From contig NZ_FTMB01000001.1 in the NCBI RefSeq assembly GCF_900155885.1, forward strand, positions 1,488,001 through 1,552,000: DNA of 64,000 bases, read 5' to 3'. Shown piece by piece: positions 25,970 through 33,702 of this stretch. The position numbers were made by a program, and so were the translations under genes. Origin of the DNA: Rhizobium sp. RU20A. GTDB taxonomy: Bacteria > Pseudomonadota > Alphaproteobacteria > Rhizobiales > Rhizobiaceae. The first letter of the stretch is position 1; every line of letters starts with the position of its first letter. The notes below the pieces were generated by a model. The model had not been told where the DNA came from. It worked only from the letters and a program-made list of their open reading frames with translations, and searched no databases.

Positions 25970-26896
25970 ATGCCGCTCGAAAAACCCGCCCAAACCGCCA
26001 ATATCCACGCCAAGGGCCGGGAAAAGCTGATGGCGCATGCCGCCATGTTGCTCTTTGCAGCCCTGGTCGCCGGCTCCTTCTCCTTCGGCGGGCTGGCGTC
26101 CCGCGCACTCGGCGCGGCCCCCGTTACACTTTTGCGTTACCTGATGACGGTCGTGGTCATGGGCGTCGTCGCCTTCGGCGTTTTCCGGGCGCCGCGCGTC
26201 TTTCCGCGCCAGCCCTGGCGCTTTGCCATACTTGGCGGCCTCATCGCCGTGTACATGCTGACCATGTTCACGGCGCTGGAAATCACCAGCCCCGTCGCGA
26301 CCGGCGCCGTCTTCACGCTGATGCCGCTCATCAGCGCCGGCCTTGCTTTCGTGCTGATGGGCCAGAAGACAAGGGGCGGCGTCATCATCTCCCTCGTGAT
26401 TGCCGCAATGGGCGCCGTCTGGGTGATCTTCCGCGGCAATGTCGACGCCATCCTTGCCTTCGATATCGGTCGCGGCGAACTGATGTATCTCGTCGGCGTC
26501 GCGGCGCATGCCGCCTATGTTCCGTTGATCCGCAAGTTCGAGCGCGGCGAACATCCGGTCGCCTTCGGCTTCTGGGTCGTGGTCTTCACGGTGCCCTGGC
26601 TGCTGCCCTTCGGGCTGCGTCCCGTGCTTCAAATCGACTTCCCCGCAGTGCCGGCAGCGATCTGGCTCATCCTCGCCTATCTCGCCGTCGTCACGACGGC
26701 CATCACCTTCCTGCTCCTGCAGTTTGCCTCGCTGCGCCTGCCGGCCTCCAAGATGCTGGGCTACAACTACCTGACGCCGAGCTTCATCATCCTGCTGGAA
26801 GGCCTGCTCGGCCATGGCTGGACAACGATGACCGTGGTGATGGGCGCGATCGCCACGGCACTCGGCCTTCTGGTCGTCGCCCTCCTGCCGGATTGA
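25970..26896 (+). CDS. EamA/DMT-family membrane transporter
   Basis: 308 residues from the ATG at 25970, with ten membrane helices in two EamA repeats (LLFAALVAGSFSFGGLASRA opening the first; the second begins near ELMYLVGVAAHAAYVPLIRK). DMT transporters move metabolites, often exporting amino acids or importing nucleobases or sugars. It lies 6 bases from the convergent end of rutR, which gives little information on substrate. A pyrimidine-related role is possible by neighbourhood only. I chose this start because it directly precedes the first helix region and the upstream frame looks non-coding. Confidence 0.8.
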   Translation: MPLEKPAQTANIHAKGREKLMAHAAMLLFAALVAGSFSFGGLASRALGAAPVTLLRYLMTVVVMGVVAFGVFRAPRVFPRQPWRFAILGGLIAVYMLTMFTALEITSPVATGAVFTLMPLISAGLAFVLMGQKTRGGVIISLVIAAMGAVWVIFRGNVDAILAFDIGRGELMYLVGVAAHAAYVPLIRKFERGEHPVAFGFWVVVFTVPWLLPFGLRPVLQIDFPAVPAAIWLILAYLAVVTTAITFLLLQFASLRLPASKMLGYNYLTPSFIILLEGLLGHGWTTMTVVMGAIATALGLLVVALLPD

Positions 26897-26902
26897 GGGG
26901 CC

Positions 26903-27547
26903 TCAGGCCTCGCGCATCCTGAGGCCGTTGACGAACAGCGTCTCGAGAAACCGCGCCGCATCCTCGAAGCGGCCCTCGCCGTCATTTTCCTGCCCCAGGA
27001 CGGCGCGCACCTGCACGTCGAAGTCGGCATAATGCTGCGTCGTGGACCAGATGGAGAAGATCAGGTGATAGGGATCGCATTTGGCGATCTTGCCGGCCTT
27101 GGACCAGGCGCGGATCACCTGCGCCTTTTCGTCCACCAGGCTTTTCAGCGAGCCTTTCAGCATATCCTCGATATGTGGCGCGCCCTGCAGGACCTCGTTG
27201 GCGAAGAGCCGCGATTCGCGCGGAAAATCCCGCGCCATTTCCAGCTTGCGGCGGATGTAGCTGCGGATCTCGCTTTCGGGATTGCCGGTGGCATCGAAGG
27301 CTTTCAGCGGGTCGAGCCAGGTCTCCAGCACCCGGTCGATCAGCGCCCGGTGCATCGCCTCCTTGGTGCGGAAATAATAGAGAAGGTTCGGCTTCGACAT
27401 GCCCGCGACCTCGGCGATCTGGTCGATCGTCGCGCCGCGAAAGCCGTGCAACGAAAAGACCTCCAGCGCGGCCTCGAGGATCTGCTCTTCCTTCTCCTCC
27501 TGGATACGGGTGCGGCGCTGGGTTTTCGCTGCCCTCGGAAGTGCCAT
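26903..27547 (-). CDS. rutR: TetR-family pyrimidine regulator RutR
   Basis: 214 residues. The N-terminal TetR helix-turn-helix (ILEAALEVFSLHGFRGATID then AGMSKPNLLYYFRTKEAM) and the C-terminal RutR ligand domain (SIWSTTQHYADFDVQVRAVL) match RutR/YcdC. RutR binds uracil or thymine and leaves TTTGACCANNTGGTCAAA-like sites. It is divergent from the N-carbamoyl amidohydrolase, and a RutR-like box lies between them, so it most likely represses the hydA-side pyrimidine genes. Family and context agree. Confidence 0.92.
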   Translation of the reverse strand: MALPRAAKTQRRTRIQEEKEEQILEAALEVFSLHGFRGATIDQIAEVAGMSKPNLLYYFRTKEAMHRALIDRVLETWLDPLKAFDATGNPESEIRSYIRRKLEMARDFPRESRLFANEVLQGAPHIEDMLKGSLKSLVDEKAQVIRAWSKAGKIAKCDPYHLIFSIWSTTQHYADFDVQVRAVLGQENDGEGRFEDAARFLETLFVNGLRMREA

Positions 27548-27681
27548 TGCGTCCTCTGCCCCCTGCCCGTCACGATCCCGCCATCAAGGCACATGCTCAA
27601 ATTTAAGGCCAGCCAAAAATTTGAGCACACATCCCACTTTCCCGCAAATTTCGTCTTGAGTGCCGCACCGGAAAGAGTAAT

Positions 27682-27699
27682 GTTTACCAACCGGTCAAA
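27682..27699. promoter_or_regulatory. RutR-like operator
   Basis: GTTTACCA-AC-CGGTCAAA resembles the RutR consensus TTTGACCA-NN-TGGTCAAA: seven of eight bases in the right half and six of eight in the left. It lies 124 bases before the amidohydrolase start and 135 bases from the divergent rutR start. Uracil-responsive control of both is inferred. Confidence 0.55.
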
Positions 27700-27822
27700 T
27701 TATCAATCAGTTTGCCACGAAGAGCAACGGTTGATGCGAGGGCAGCGCAAGAATGCACCGATTGGTCCGGCGGGAACAAGAGGGAGCCGCAAAGGCTCCA
27801 CGACAAAAATGGGAGTATCGCC

Positions 27823-29073
27823 GTGGCCGCACCGGGCGAAAACATGCGCGTGAACGCCGACCGTCTGTGGGATTGCCTGATGGAGATGGCGAAGATCGGC
27901 CCCGGCATTGCCGGCGGCAACAATCGCCAGACGCTGACTGATGCCGATGCCGCGGGGCGCCGCCTCTTCCAGTCCTGGTGCGAGGCCGCCGGCCTCACCA
28001 TGGGCGTCGACACCATGGGCAACATGTTCATGACGCGCCCCGGCACCGATCCCGATGCCCTGCCCGTCTATATCGGCTCCCACCTCGACACCCAGCCGAC
28101 CGGCGGCAAATATGACGGCGTGCTCGGCGTGCTCGCCGGCCTCGAAGTCGTCCGCTCGCTCAACGACCTGAATATCAAGACCAAGCACCCGATCGTCGTC
28201 ACCAACTGGACCAACGAGGAAGGCGCGCGCTTTGCCCCCGCCATGCTCGCCTCCGGCGTCTTTGCCGGCGTGCTGACGCAGGATTACGCCTATGGCCGCA
28301 AGGACATGGACGGCAAGAGCTTCGGCGAGGAACTGGCCCGCATCGGCTGGGTCGGCGACGAAACGGTGGGCGCGCGAAAGATGCACGCCTATTTCGAGTA
28401 TCACATCGAGCAGGGCCCGATCCTCGAAGCCGAAGACAAGCAGATCGGTGTCGTCACCCACTGTCAGGGCCTCTGGTGGCTGGAATTCACACTCACCGGC
28501 CGCGAAGCGCACACCGGCTCGACGCCGATGACCATGCGCGTCAATGCCGGCCTCGCCATGGCCCGGATCATGGAAATGGTGCAGACCGTCGCCATGGAAA
28601 ACCAGCCGGGCTGCGTCGGCGGCGTCGGCCAGGTGAAGTTCTCGCCGAACTCCCGCAACGTGCTGCCCGGCACAGTCGTCTTCACCGTCGACATCCGTTC
28701 GCCCGACCAGGGCAAGCTCGACGCCATGCGCGCCCGCATCGAGACGGAAGCCGCCGACATCTGTTCCGCCCTCGGCGTCGGCTGCGCCGTCGAGGCCGTC
28801 GGCCATTTCGACCCCGTCACCTTCGACCCGACGCTGGTCGCCTCCGTGCGCAAGGCGGCCGAAGAACTCGGCTACTCCCACATGAACCTCATCTCCGGCG
28901 CCGGCCACGACGCCTGCTGGACAGCGAAGGTCGCCCCCTCCACCATGATCATGTGCCCCTGCGTCGGCGGTCTCTCCCACAATGAGGCGGAGGAGATCTC
29001 CAAGGAATGGGCCAGCGCCGGCTGCGACGTGCTGCTGCGCGCCGTGGTGGAGACGGCGGAGATTGCGGGGTGA
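27823..29073 (+). CDS. hyuC: N-carbamoyl-beta-alanine/amino acid amidohydrolase (M20)
   Basis: 416 residues. The start is GTG 27823, with GGGAG 7 bases upstream; it gives the N-terminus MAAPGENMRVNADRLWD. M20/allantoate-amidohydrolase family: YIGSHLDTQPTGGKYDGVLG carries the metal ligands HxD, WTNEEGARFAPAM the bridging Glu pair, and GAGHDACWTAKVAPSTMI the distal His. It hydrolyses N-carbamoyl-beta-alanine (or related ureido acids) to ammonia, CO2 and the amino acid, the third step of reductive pyrimidine breakdown. HydA and PreTA supply the first two steps. The substrate could be broader (hydantoin-derived carbamoyl amino acids). Confidence 0.9.
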   Translation: MAAPGENMRVNADRLWDCLMEMAKIGPGIAGGNNRQTLTDADAAGRRLFQSWCEAAGLTMGVDTMGNMFMTRPGTDPDALPVYIGSHLDTQPTGGKYDGVLGVLAGLEVVRSLNDLNIKTKHPIVVTNWTNEEGARFAPAMLASGVFAGVLTQDYAYGRKDMDGKSFGEELARIGWVGDETVGARKMHAYFEYHIEQGPILEAEDKQIGVVTHCQGLWWLEFTLTGREAHTGSTPMTMRVNAGLAMARIMEMVQTVAMENQPGCVGGVGQVKFSPNSRNVLPGTVVFTVDIRSPDQGKLDAMRARIETEAADICSALGVGCAVEAVGHFDPVTFDPTLVASVRKAAEELGYSHMNLISGAGHDACWTAKVAPSTMIMCPCVGGLSHNEAEEISKEWASAGCDVLLRAVVETAEIAG

Positions 29074-29113
29074 TGACTTTCAGCCTATCTTCTAATTCGA
29101 GAGAGGTGATGTC

Positions 29114-29341
29114 ATGTCAGACAAGGTCACGAACGAACTCATATACGAGACTCTCAAACGGATGCAGGAAACGTTGGCTCTGCACACGCAATACCATCTT
29201 AAAACCAAGGAGCGCATCGGGCTTCTCGAGTATCAGTCCGGGGGACTCACGGCTCAGTACGCCAGCCTCTCCAAGCGTCTCGACCGCGTGGACGAACGAC
29301 TGTCACGGATCGAAAAGCGGCTGGATCTGGTCGAGGCTTAG
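29114..29341 (+). CDS. Small coiled-coil hypothetical protein
   Basis: 75 residues. Rich in Leu, Arg, Glu and Lys with heptads in ASLSKRLDRVDERLSRIEKR, so it probably forms a coiled-coil. The start MSDKVTNELIYETLKRMQE has a GAGAGGTGATG-type ribosome site a few bases upstream. Short proteins with this opening recur in rhizobia, some beside integrated elements. It lies between the amidohydrolase and a palindromic repeat plus a DUF559 gene. No function can be given. Confidence 0.6.
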   Translation: MSDKVTNELIYETLKRMQETLALHTQYHLKTKERIGLLEYQSGGLTAQYASLSKRLDRVDERLSRIEKRLDLVEA

Positions 29342-29361
29342 GTACGGAACCGCCTGGAATA

Positions 29362-29523
29362 CCCCCTCATCCGACCCTTCGGGCCACCTTCTCCCCGTGG
29401 GGGAGAAGGATGGGAGATTGCCTCGCCGCAACGATGCCAAAGCCGTTGACGACGGCGGCACCACGCGGGAAACTCCCTTCTCCCCAGCGGGGAGAAGGTG
29501 GCCCGAAGGGTCGGATGAGGGGG
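29362..29523. repeat. Inverted pair of a 35-base mosaic repeat
   Basis: The 35-base sequence at 29362-29396 (CCCCCTCATCCGACCCTTCG, then GGCCACCTTCTCCCC) returns as an exact inverted copy at 29489-29523. About 92 bases lie between, including a small CTTCTCCCC-AGC-GGGGAGAAG hairpin at the right copy. It lies directly in front of the DUF559 gene at 29532. The same unit occurs at 24930 and 31479. Confidence 0.85.
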
Positions 29524-29531
29524 CTTTCCGG

Positions 29532-29945
29532 ATGTCGCCCAACACGATTACCAAGCGCCGGCCGGGCAAGACGATGCAAGCCCGCCGACTGCGCCGCGCG
29601 GGAACCCTGGACGAACACGACCTCTGCAACGCCCTGCGGAACCGCCACCTGAACGGCTACAAATTCGCGCGGCAAGTGCCTCTCGGCCCCTACATCGTCG
29701 ATTTCCTCTGCCGGGAGCACCGGTTGGTGATTGAACTGGACGGCTACCAGCATGCCGACAGCAAAGCCGATCTGCAGCGAACCGAATGGCTGAACGCAAA
29801 CGGCTACAGCGTCCTGCGCTTCTGGAACCACGAATTCGGCCGCGACCGCGCGTCCGTGCTCGATACGATCTTGGCGACCCTGACCGGTGCGCTGACAGAC
29901 GGCGCCGACAATGACCGCTTTCACCCATCGCAAACAGGCCAATGA
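29532..29945 (+). CDS. DUF559 single-domain protein (PD-(D/E)XK-like), copy 1
   Basis: 137 residues from the ATG at 29532, which sits 8 bases after the inverted repeat pair. DUF559 domain: LNGYKFARQVPLGPYIVDFL, then CREHRLVIELDGYQHADSKA and the C-terminal LNANGYSVLRFWNHE. These match the Vsr/restriction-endonuclease-like fold with active residues D (IVDF) and E (VIELDG). Stand-alone DUF559 proteins of this kind are common in rhizobia and their biological role is not known. It sits in the pyrimidine operon between hyuC and hydA; an inserted module is likely. A close paralogue lies at 31533. Confidence 0.85.
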   Translation: MSPNTITKRRPGKTMQARRLRRAGTLDEHDLCNALRNRHLNGYKFARQVPLGPYIVDFLCREHRLVIELDGYQHADSKADLQRTEWLNANGYSVLRFWNHEFGRDRASVLDTILATLTGALTDGADNDRFHPSQTGQ

Positions 29946-29962
29946 CGAACGGGAACATCATC

Positions 29963-31420
29963 ATGACCACCACAGTCATCAAAAACGGCACCGTCGTGAC
30001 TGCCGATCTCACCTACAGGGCGGATGTGAAGGTCGAGGGCGGGAAGATCGTGGAGATCGGGCCGAACCTTGCCGGTGATACCGTGCTGGATGCGACCGGC
30101 TGCTATGTCATGCCGGGCGGCATCGATCCGCATGTGCATCTGGAAATGCCCTTCATGGGCACCTATTCGGCCGACGATTTCGAGAGCGGCACGCGGGCGG
30201 CGCTTGCCGGCGGCACGACGATGGTGGTGGATTTCTGCCTGCCCGATCCCGGCCAGTCGCTCCTCGATGCGCTGAAGCGCTGGGACAACAAGTCGACGCG
30301 GGCGACCTGCGACTATTCCTTCCACATGTCCGTCACCTGGTGGGGCGAACAGGTCTTCAACGACATGAAGACCATCGTGGAAGACAAGGGCATCAACACC
30401 TTCAAGCACTTCATGGCCTACAAGGGCGCGCTGATGGTGAACGACGACGAGATGTTCGCCTCCTTCCAGCGCTGCGCGGCGCTCGGGGCGCTGCCGCTGG
30501 TGCATGCCGAAAACGGCGACATCGTCGCCTCCATGCAGGCAAAGCTGATGGACGAGGGCAATAACGGCCCCGAAGCGCATGCCTATTCGCGCCCGGCTTC
30601 GGTCGAGGGCGAGGCCACCAACCGTGCCATCATCATCGCCGACATGGCCGGCGCGCCGCTCTATGTCGTGCACACCTCCTGCGAACAGGCCCACGAAGCC
30701 ATCCGCCGCGCCCGGCAGAACGGCATGCGCGTCTATGGCGAGCCGCTGATCCAGCACCTGACGCTGGATGAAAGCGAATATGCAAACCCGGACTGGGATC
30801 ACGCCGCCCGCCGCGTCATGAGCCCGCCCTTCCGCAACAAGCAGCATCAGGATTCGCTGTGGGCCGGCCTTGCCAGCGGCTCGCTGCAGGTGGTCGCCAC
30901 AGACCACTGCGCCTTCACCACCGAGCAGAAGCGCTTCGGCATCGGCGATTTCCGCAAGATCCCGAACGGAACGGGCGGCCTTGAAGACCGCATGCCAATG
31001 CTGTGGACCTACGGTGTGGCGACCGGCCGCCTGACGATGAACGAATTCGTCGCCGTCACCTCCACCAACATCGCCAAGATCCTCAACGTCTATCCGAGGA
31101 AGGGCGCGATCCTGGTGGGCGCCGATGCCGATATCGTGGTCTGGGACCCCACGAAGGAAAAGACCATCACCGCGAAAAGCCAGCAGTCGGCCATCGACTA
31201 CAATGTCTTCGAGGGCAAGACCGTGAAGGGCCTGCCGCGCTACACGCTGACCCGCGGCGTGGTGGCGATCGACGACGGCGCGGTGAAGACGCGCGAGGGC
31301 CACGGCCAGTTCGTGGCCCGCGAGCCCTTCCCCGCCGTCTCCAAGGCGCTGTCGACCTGGAAGGAGATCACGGCGCCGCGCAAGGTCGAGCGCACGGGCA
31401 TCCCGGCGAGTGGGGTGTGA
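29963..31420 (+). CDS. hydA: Dihydropyrimidinase / D-hydantoinase
   Basis: 485 residues from the ATG at 29963, the normal family length; an upstream ATG at 29942 overlaps the DUF559 stop. Zinc ligands are in GGIDPHVHLEMP (His57, His59), the carboxylated lysine in FKHFMAYKGA (Lys154) and further His residues in PLVHAENGD and YVVHTSCEQ, with catalytic Asp in VATDHCAF. It opens dihydrouracil/dihydrothymine to N-carbamoyl acids, between PreTA and the amidohydrolase. A DUF559 gene lies on each side, an unusual interruption of a catabolic operon. Hydantoins may also be substrates. Confidence 0.94.
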   Translation: MTTTVIKNGTVVTADLTYRADVKVEGGKIVEIGPNLAGDTVLDATGCYVMPGGIDPHVHLEMPFMGTYSADDFESGTRAALAGGTTMVVDFCLPDPGQSLLDALKRWDNKSTRATCDYSFHMSVTWWGEQVFNDMKTIVEDKGINTFKHFMAYKGALMVNDDEMFASFQRCAALGALPLVHAENGDIVASMQAKLMDEGNNGPEAHAYSRPASVEGEATNRAIIIADMAGAPLYVVHTSCEQAHEAIRRARQNGMRVYGEPLIQHLTLDESEYANPDWDHAARRVMSPPFRNKQHQDSLWAGLASGSLQVVATDHCAFTTEQKRFGIGDFRKIPNGTGGLEDRMPMLWTYGVATGRLTMNEFVAVTSTNIAKILNVYPRKGAILVGADADIVVWDPTKEKTITAKSQQSAIDYNVFEGKTVKGLPRYTLTRGVVAIDDGAVKTREGHGQFVAREPFPAVSKALSTWKEITAPRKVERTGIPASGV

Positions 31421-31478
31421 TGCGCGACGGGCATGCGATGATGGCGGCATGTGGGGCGAAATGACCGCGCCGCGCGGT

Positions 31479-31526
31479 CTCTTCTCCCCTTGGGGAGAAG
31501 GTGGCCCGAAGGGTCGGATGAGGGGT
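31479..31526. repeat. Mosaic repeat upstream of DUF559 copy 2
   Basis: TCTTCTCCCCTTGGGGAGAA and GGTGGCCCGAAGGGTCGGAT followed by GAGGGG match the right arm of the 29489 element. Its end is 7 bases before the DUF559 gene at 31533, repeating the arrangement at copy 1. Confidence 0.8.
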
Positions 31527-31532
31527 CTTGCG

Positions 31533-31964
31533 ATGGCAGAGACGAGTTCAGCCTGGATCAGAAGGGATGGTGCGACAGGACGCGCCCGTTCGCTCCGACG
31601 CGACGAAACGGAAGCCGAGTATCGCCTCCGGTTCGACCTTAAAAATCGGAACCTCAACGGTTTCAAATTCTCTCGCCAGATTCCGCTCGGGCCGTTTTTT
31701 GCCGATTTCGTCTGCAGACAAGAGAAGCTGGTCGTCGAGATCGATGGGTCGCAACATGCCGACAGTCTCTCGGACGCAAGGCGCACCGACTGGCTGAATG
31801 CGCAGGGTTACAATGTCTTGCGGTTCTGGAACCACGAGATTCTGGAGCATCGTCGGGATGTGCTCGAAACGATCGTTGCGGCTCTGGAAGGTCGTCTTTG
31901 CAAGAGATCAGAAGCGACGCGGTTTTATCCGGCCGCGAGCGGATGTGGCGAGGGAACAAGGTGA
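31533..31964 (+). CDS. DUF559 single-domain protein, copy 2
   Basis: 143 residues from the ATG at 31533, 7 bases after a mosaic repeat. The DUF559 core is LNGFKFSRQIPLGPFFADFV, CRQEKLVVEIDGSQHADSLS and LNAQGYNVLRFWNHEILEHR; the putative catalytic Asp and Glu are conserved (FADF, VVEIDG). It is clearly paralogous to the 29532 gene, differing mostly in the N-terminal 30 residues. It has no visible partner gene and no known role. Between this gene and the cupin gene is a further repeat (about 31989-32042). Confidence 0.83.
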   Translation: MAETSSAWIRRDGATGRARSLRRDETEAEYRLRFDLKNRNLNGFKFSRQIPLGPFFADFVCRQEKLVVEIDGSQHADSLSDARRTDWLNAQGYNVLRFWNHEILEHRRDVLETIVAALEGRLCKRSEATRFYPAASGCGEGTR

Positions 31965-31988
31965 TCATCAACGAGAGACTGTGCCGCG

Positions 31989-32042
31989 CGGGCCCCTCAC
32001 CCGGCGCTGTCGCGCCACCCTCTCCCCAAGGGGAGAGAAGAA
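31989..32042. repeat. Short palindromic repeat before the cupin gene
   Basis: CCCCTCACCCGGCGCTGTCG followed by CGCCACCCTCTCCCCAAGG and GGAGAG is a related hairpin type with CTCTCCCC-AA-GGGGAGAG. It lies at the convergent ends of the second DUF559 gene and the cupin gene, where it may also stop transcription. Confidence 0.6.
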
Positions 32043-32050
32043 ACCGCTTT

Positions 32051-32461
32051 TCACACCGCCAGCGCGTCCAGTTCCGGCATCAGCACCACGCTCTCCTGCT
32101 CGTTCGGGTCCGTGCGGGCAATGACCGCGCAGGCCGGCTGGTCGGAGAGGTTGGCGGGCAGGTGCGGCACGCCGGCCGGGATGTAGAAGAGTTCGCCGGC
32201 CTTGACGATCACATGGTGCTCCAGCCGGTCGCCGTACCAAGTGTGGGCCTCGCCGGAGAGCATGTAGATCGCCGTCTCGTGGCTTTCGTGCCGGTGGGCC
32301 TTCGCCCGGCCGCCCGGCGGGATGGTCAAAAGATGCATGCAGATGCCCTTCGATCCCACCGTCTCGGCGGCGATGCCGGCGAAGTAGCTGAGGCCCTGCT
32401 TGCCGTCATAGGTGCTCTCCGGCCGCACGATGTGGCAGGTCGGCTTCGTCGTCTCGTCCAT
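32051..32461 (-). CDS. Cupin-domain protein
   Basis: 136 residues from the ATG at 32461, preceded by GGAGG at about 7 bases; longer frames extend into the ABC-gene upstream region and are less likely. A single cupin barrel is seen with metal ligands in HRHESHETAIYMLSGEA and a second His in GVPHLPANLS. Cupins of this size are often oxygenases, isomerases or sensors. It is divergent from the ABC transporter and convergent with the DUF559 gene. No pathway role can be fixed, though a link to pyrimidine or cofactor metabolism is possible by place. Confidence 0.8.
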   Translation of the reverse strand: MDETTKPTCHIVRPESTYDGKQGLSYFAGIAAETVGSKGICMHLLTIPPGGRAKAHRHESHETAIYMLSGEAHTWYGDRLEHHVIVKAGELFYIPAGVPHLPANLSDQPACAVIARTDPNEQESVVLMPELDALAV

Positions 32462-32565
32462 CCCCGGTCCTCCTGTTCCGTTTTGCAAAAGAAGCATGAT
32501 TTCCGCCGCCCGCGCAACGTGGCACAAGGGCTGCGGAAAACCTCCAGTCACGAAAGCCAGTCAGC

Positions 32566-33363
32566 ATGACGTCGTCCCACGCCTCCGTCGTCTCCGCCCG
32601 CGATCTCGGGCTCACCTTTAACACCGGCGACGGACCGGTGCATGCGCTGACCGGCGTCAATCTGGAGGTGAAGAAGGGCGATTTCGTCTCCTTCATCGGC
32701 CCCTCCGGCTGCGGCAAGACGACCTTCCTGCGCGTCATCGCAGATCTCGAAAAACCGACCTCCGGCACCATCACCGTCAACGGCACGACGCCCGAGGATG
32801 CGCGCAAGAACCGCTCCTACGGCTACGTCTTCCAGGCGGCCGCGCTTTATCCCTGGCGCACCATCGAGAAGAACATCGCGCTGCCGCTGGAAATCATGGG
32901 CTATTCGAAGGCGGAGCAGCAGGCGCGCATCGCCCGCACGCTGGACCTCGTCAACCTCACCGGCTTCGGCAAGAAGTTTCCCTGGCAGCTCTCGGGCGGC
33001 ATGCAGCAGCGCGCCTCGATCGCCCGCGCGCTCGCCTTCGATGCCGACCTGCTGTTGATGGACGAACCCTTCGGCGCACTGGACGAGATCGTGCGCGACC
33101 ACCTCAACGAACAACTGCTGAAGCTCTGGGCGGCGACGGAAAAAACCATCTGTTTCGTCACCCACTCCATTCCGGAAGCCGTCTATCTTTCCACCAAGAT
33201 CGTGGTCATGAGCCCGCGCCCGGGCCGCGTCACCGACGTCATCGACAGTCCGCTGCCGAAGGAGCGCCCGCTCGACATCCGCGAGACGCCGGAATTCCTC
33301 GAAATCGCCCACCGTGTGCGCGAGGGCCTGCGCGCCGGACACAGCTACGAGGAGCATGTCTAG
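32566..33363 (+). CDS. ABC transporter ATPase (nitrate/taurine/thiamin-precursor type)
   Basis: 265 residues. Walker A GPSGCGKTTFLRV, Q-loop VFQAAALYPW, signature LSGGMQQRASIARAL and Walker B LLLMDEPFGALDE. It is the SsuB/TauB/ThiZ-type subunit that works with the two permeases and the NMT1-like binding protein that follow. Lying in the pyrimidine cluster, the transporter probably imports a pyrimidine or related nitrogen compound; in the family, sulfonates, nitrate and thiamin precursors are other substrates. It starts divergent from the cupin gene. Confidence 0.9.
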   Translation: MTSSHASVVSARDLGLTFNTGDGPVHALTGVNLEVKKGDFVSFIGPSGCGKTTFLRVIADLEKPTSGTITVNGTTPEDARKNRSYGYVFQAAALYPWRTIEKNIALPLEIMGYSKAEQQARIARTLDLVNLTGFGKKFPWQLSGGMQQRASIARALAFDADLLLMDEPFGALDEIVRDHLNEQLLKLWAATEKTICFVTHSIPEAVYLSTKIVVMSPRPGRVTDVIDSPLPKERPLDIRETPEFLEIAHRVREGLRAGHSYEEHV

Positions 33364-33364
33364 G

Positions 33365-33700
33365 ATGTCCCCGACCTTCCTCACGGTCCTCGCCGCTTCC
33401 ATGGCGACATTCCTGGCTGCCGCGACCGCTTCGCGCGCCTACGTCTCCAGCAACCAGATCTGGATGCTGCTGCTCTCGCTCGCCCTTTACTGCGCCGGCA
33501 ATCTCATGATGGTGAAGCTGATGCGCGAGGGCGGGCTTGGCCTTGCCATCTCGCTCTCGGCCGTCGTCCAGCTCGTCGCCATCAACGTCATCGCCTTCCT
33601 CGTCTTCGGCGAGCGGCTGACCACGATCCAGATGGCCGGCGTCGGCATTGGAATTGTCGCGATGGCGCTGATGATGCTGCCAACCGGCGGGAGGGCGTGA
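33365..33700 (+). CDS. Small four-helix transporter-like membrane protein (SMR/DMT-like)
   Basis: 111 residues, starting one base after the ATPase stop. Four hydrophobic helices are evident (FLTVLAASMATFLAAATASR; IWMLLLSLALYCAGNLMMVK; GLAISLSAVVQLVAINVIAF; IQMAGVGIGIVAMALMMLPT), the layout of SMR proteins and half-EamA units. The SMR hallmark Glu14 in helix 1 is not seen, so drug export is not supported. It is inserted between the ATPase and the permeases of one ABC transporter, suggesting an accessory subunit. Function unknown. Confidence 0.75.
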   Translation: MSPTFLTVLAASMATFLAAATASRAYVSSNQIWMLLLSLALYCAGNLMMVKLMREGGLGLAISLSAVVQLVAINVIAFLVFGERLTTIQMAGVGIGIVAMALMMLPTGGRA

Positions 33701-33702
33701 CC

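Noticed and set aside
33365-33700. The four-helix protein as an SMR drug exporter (EmrE-like)
   Set aside because: The membrane-embedded Glu of helix 1 that SMR exporters need is not visible, and the gene is embedded in an ABC importer operon.
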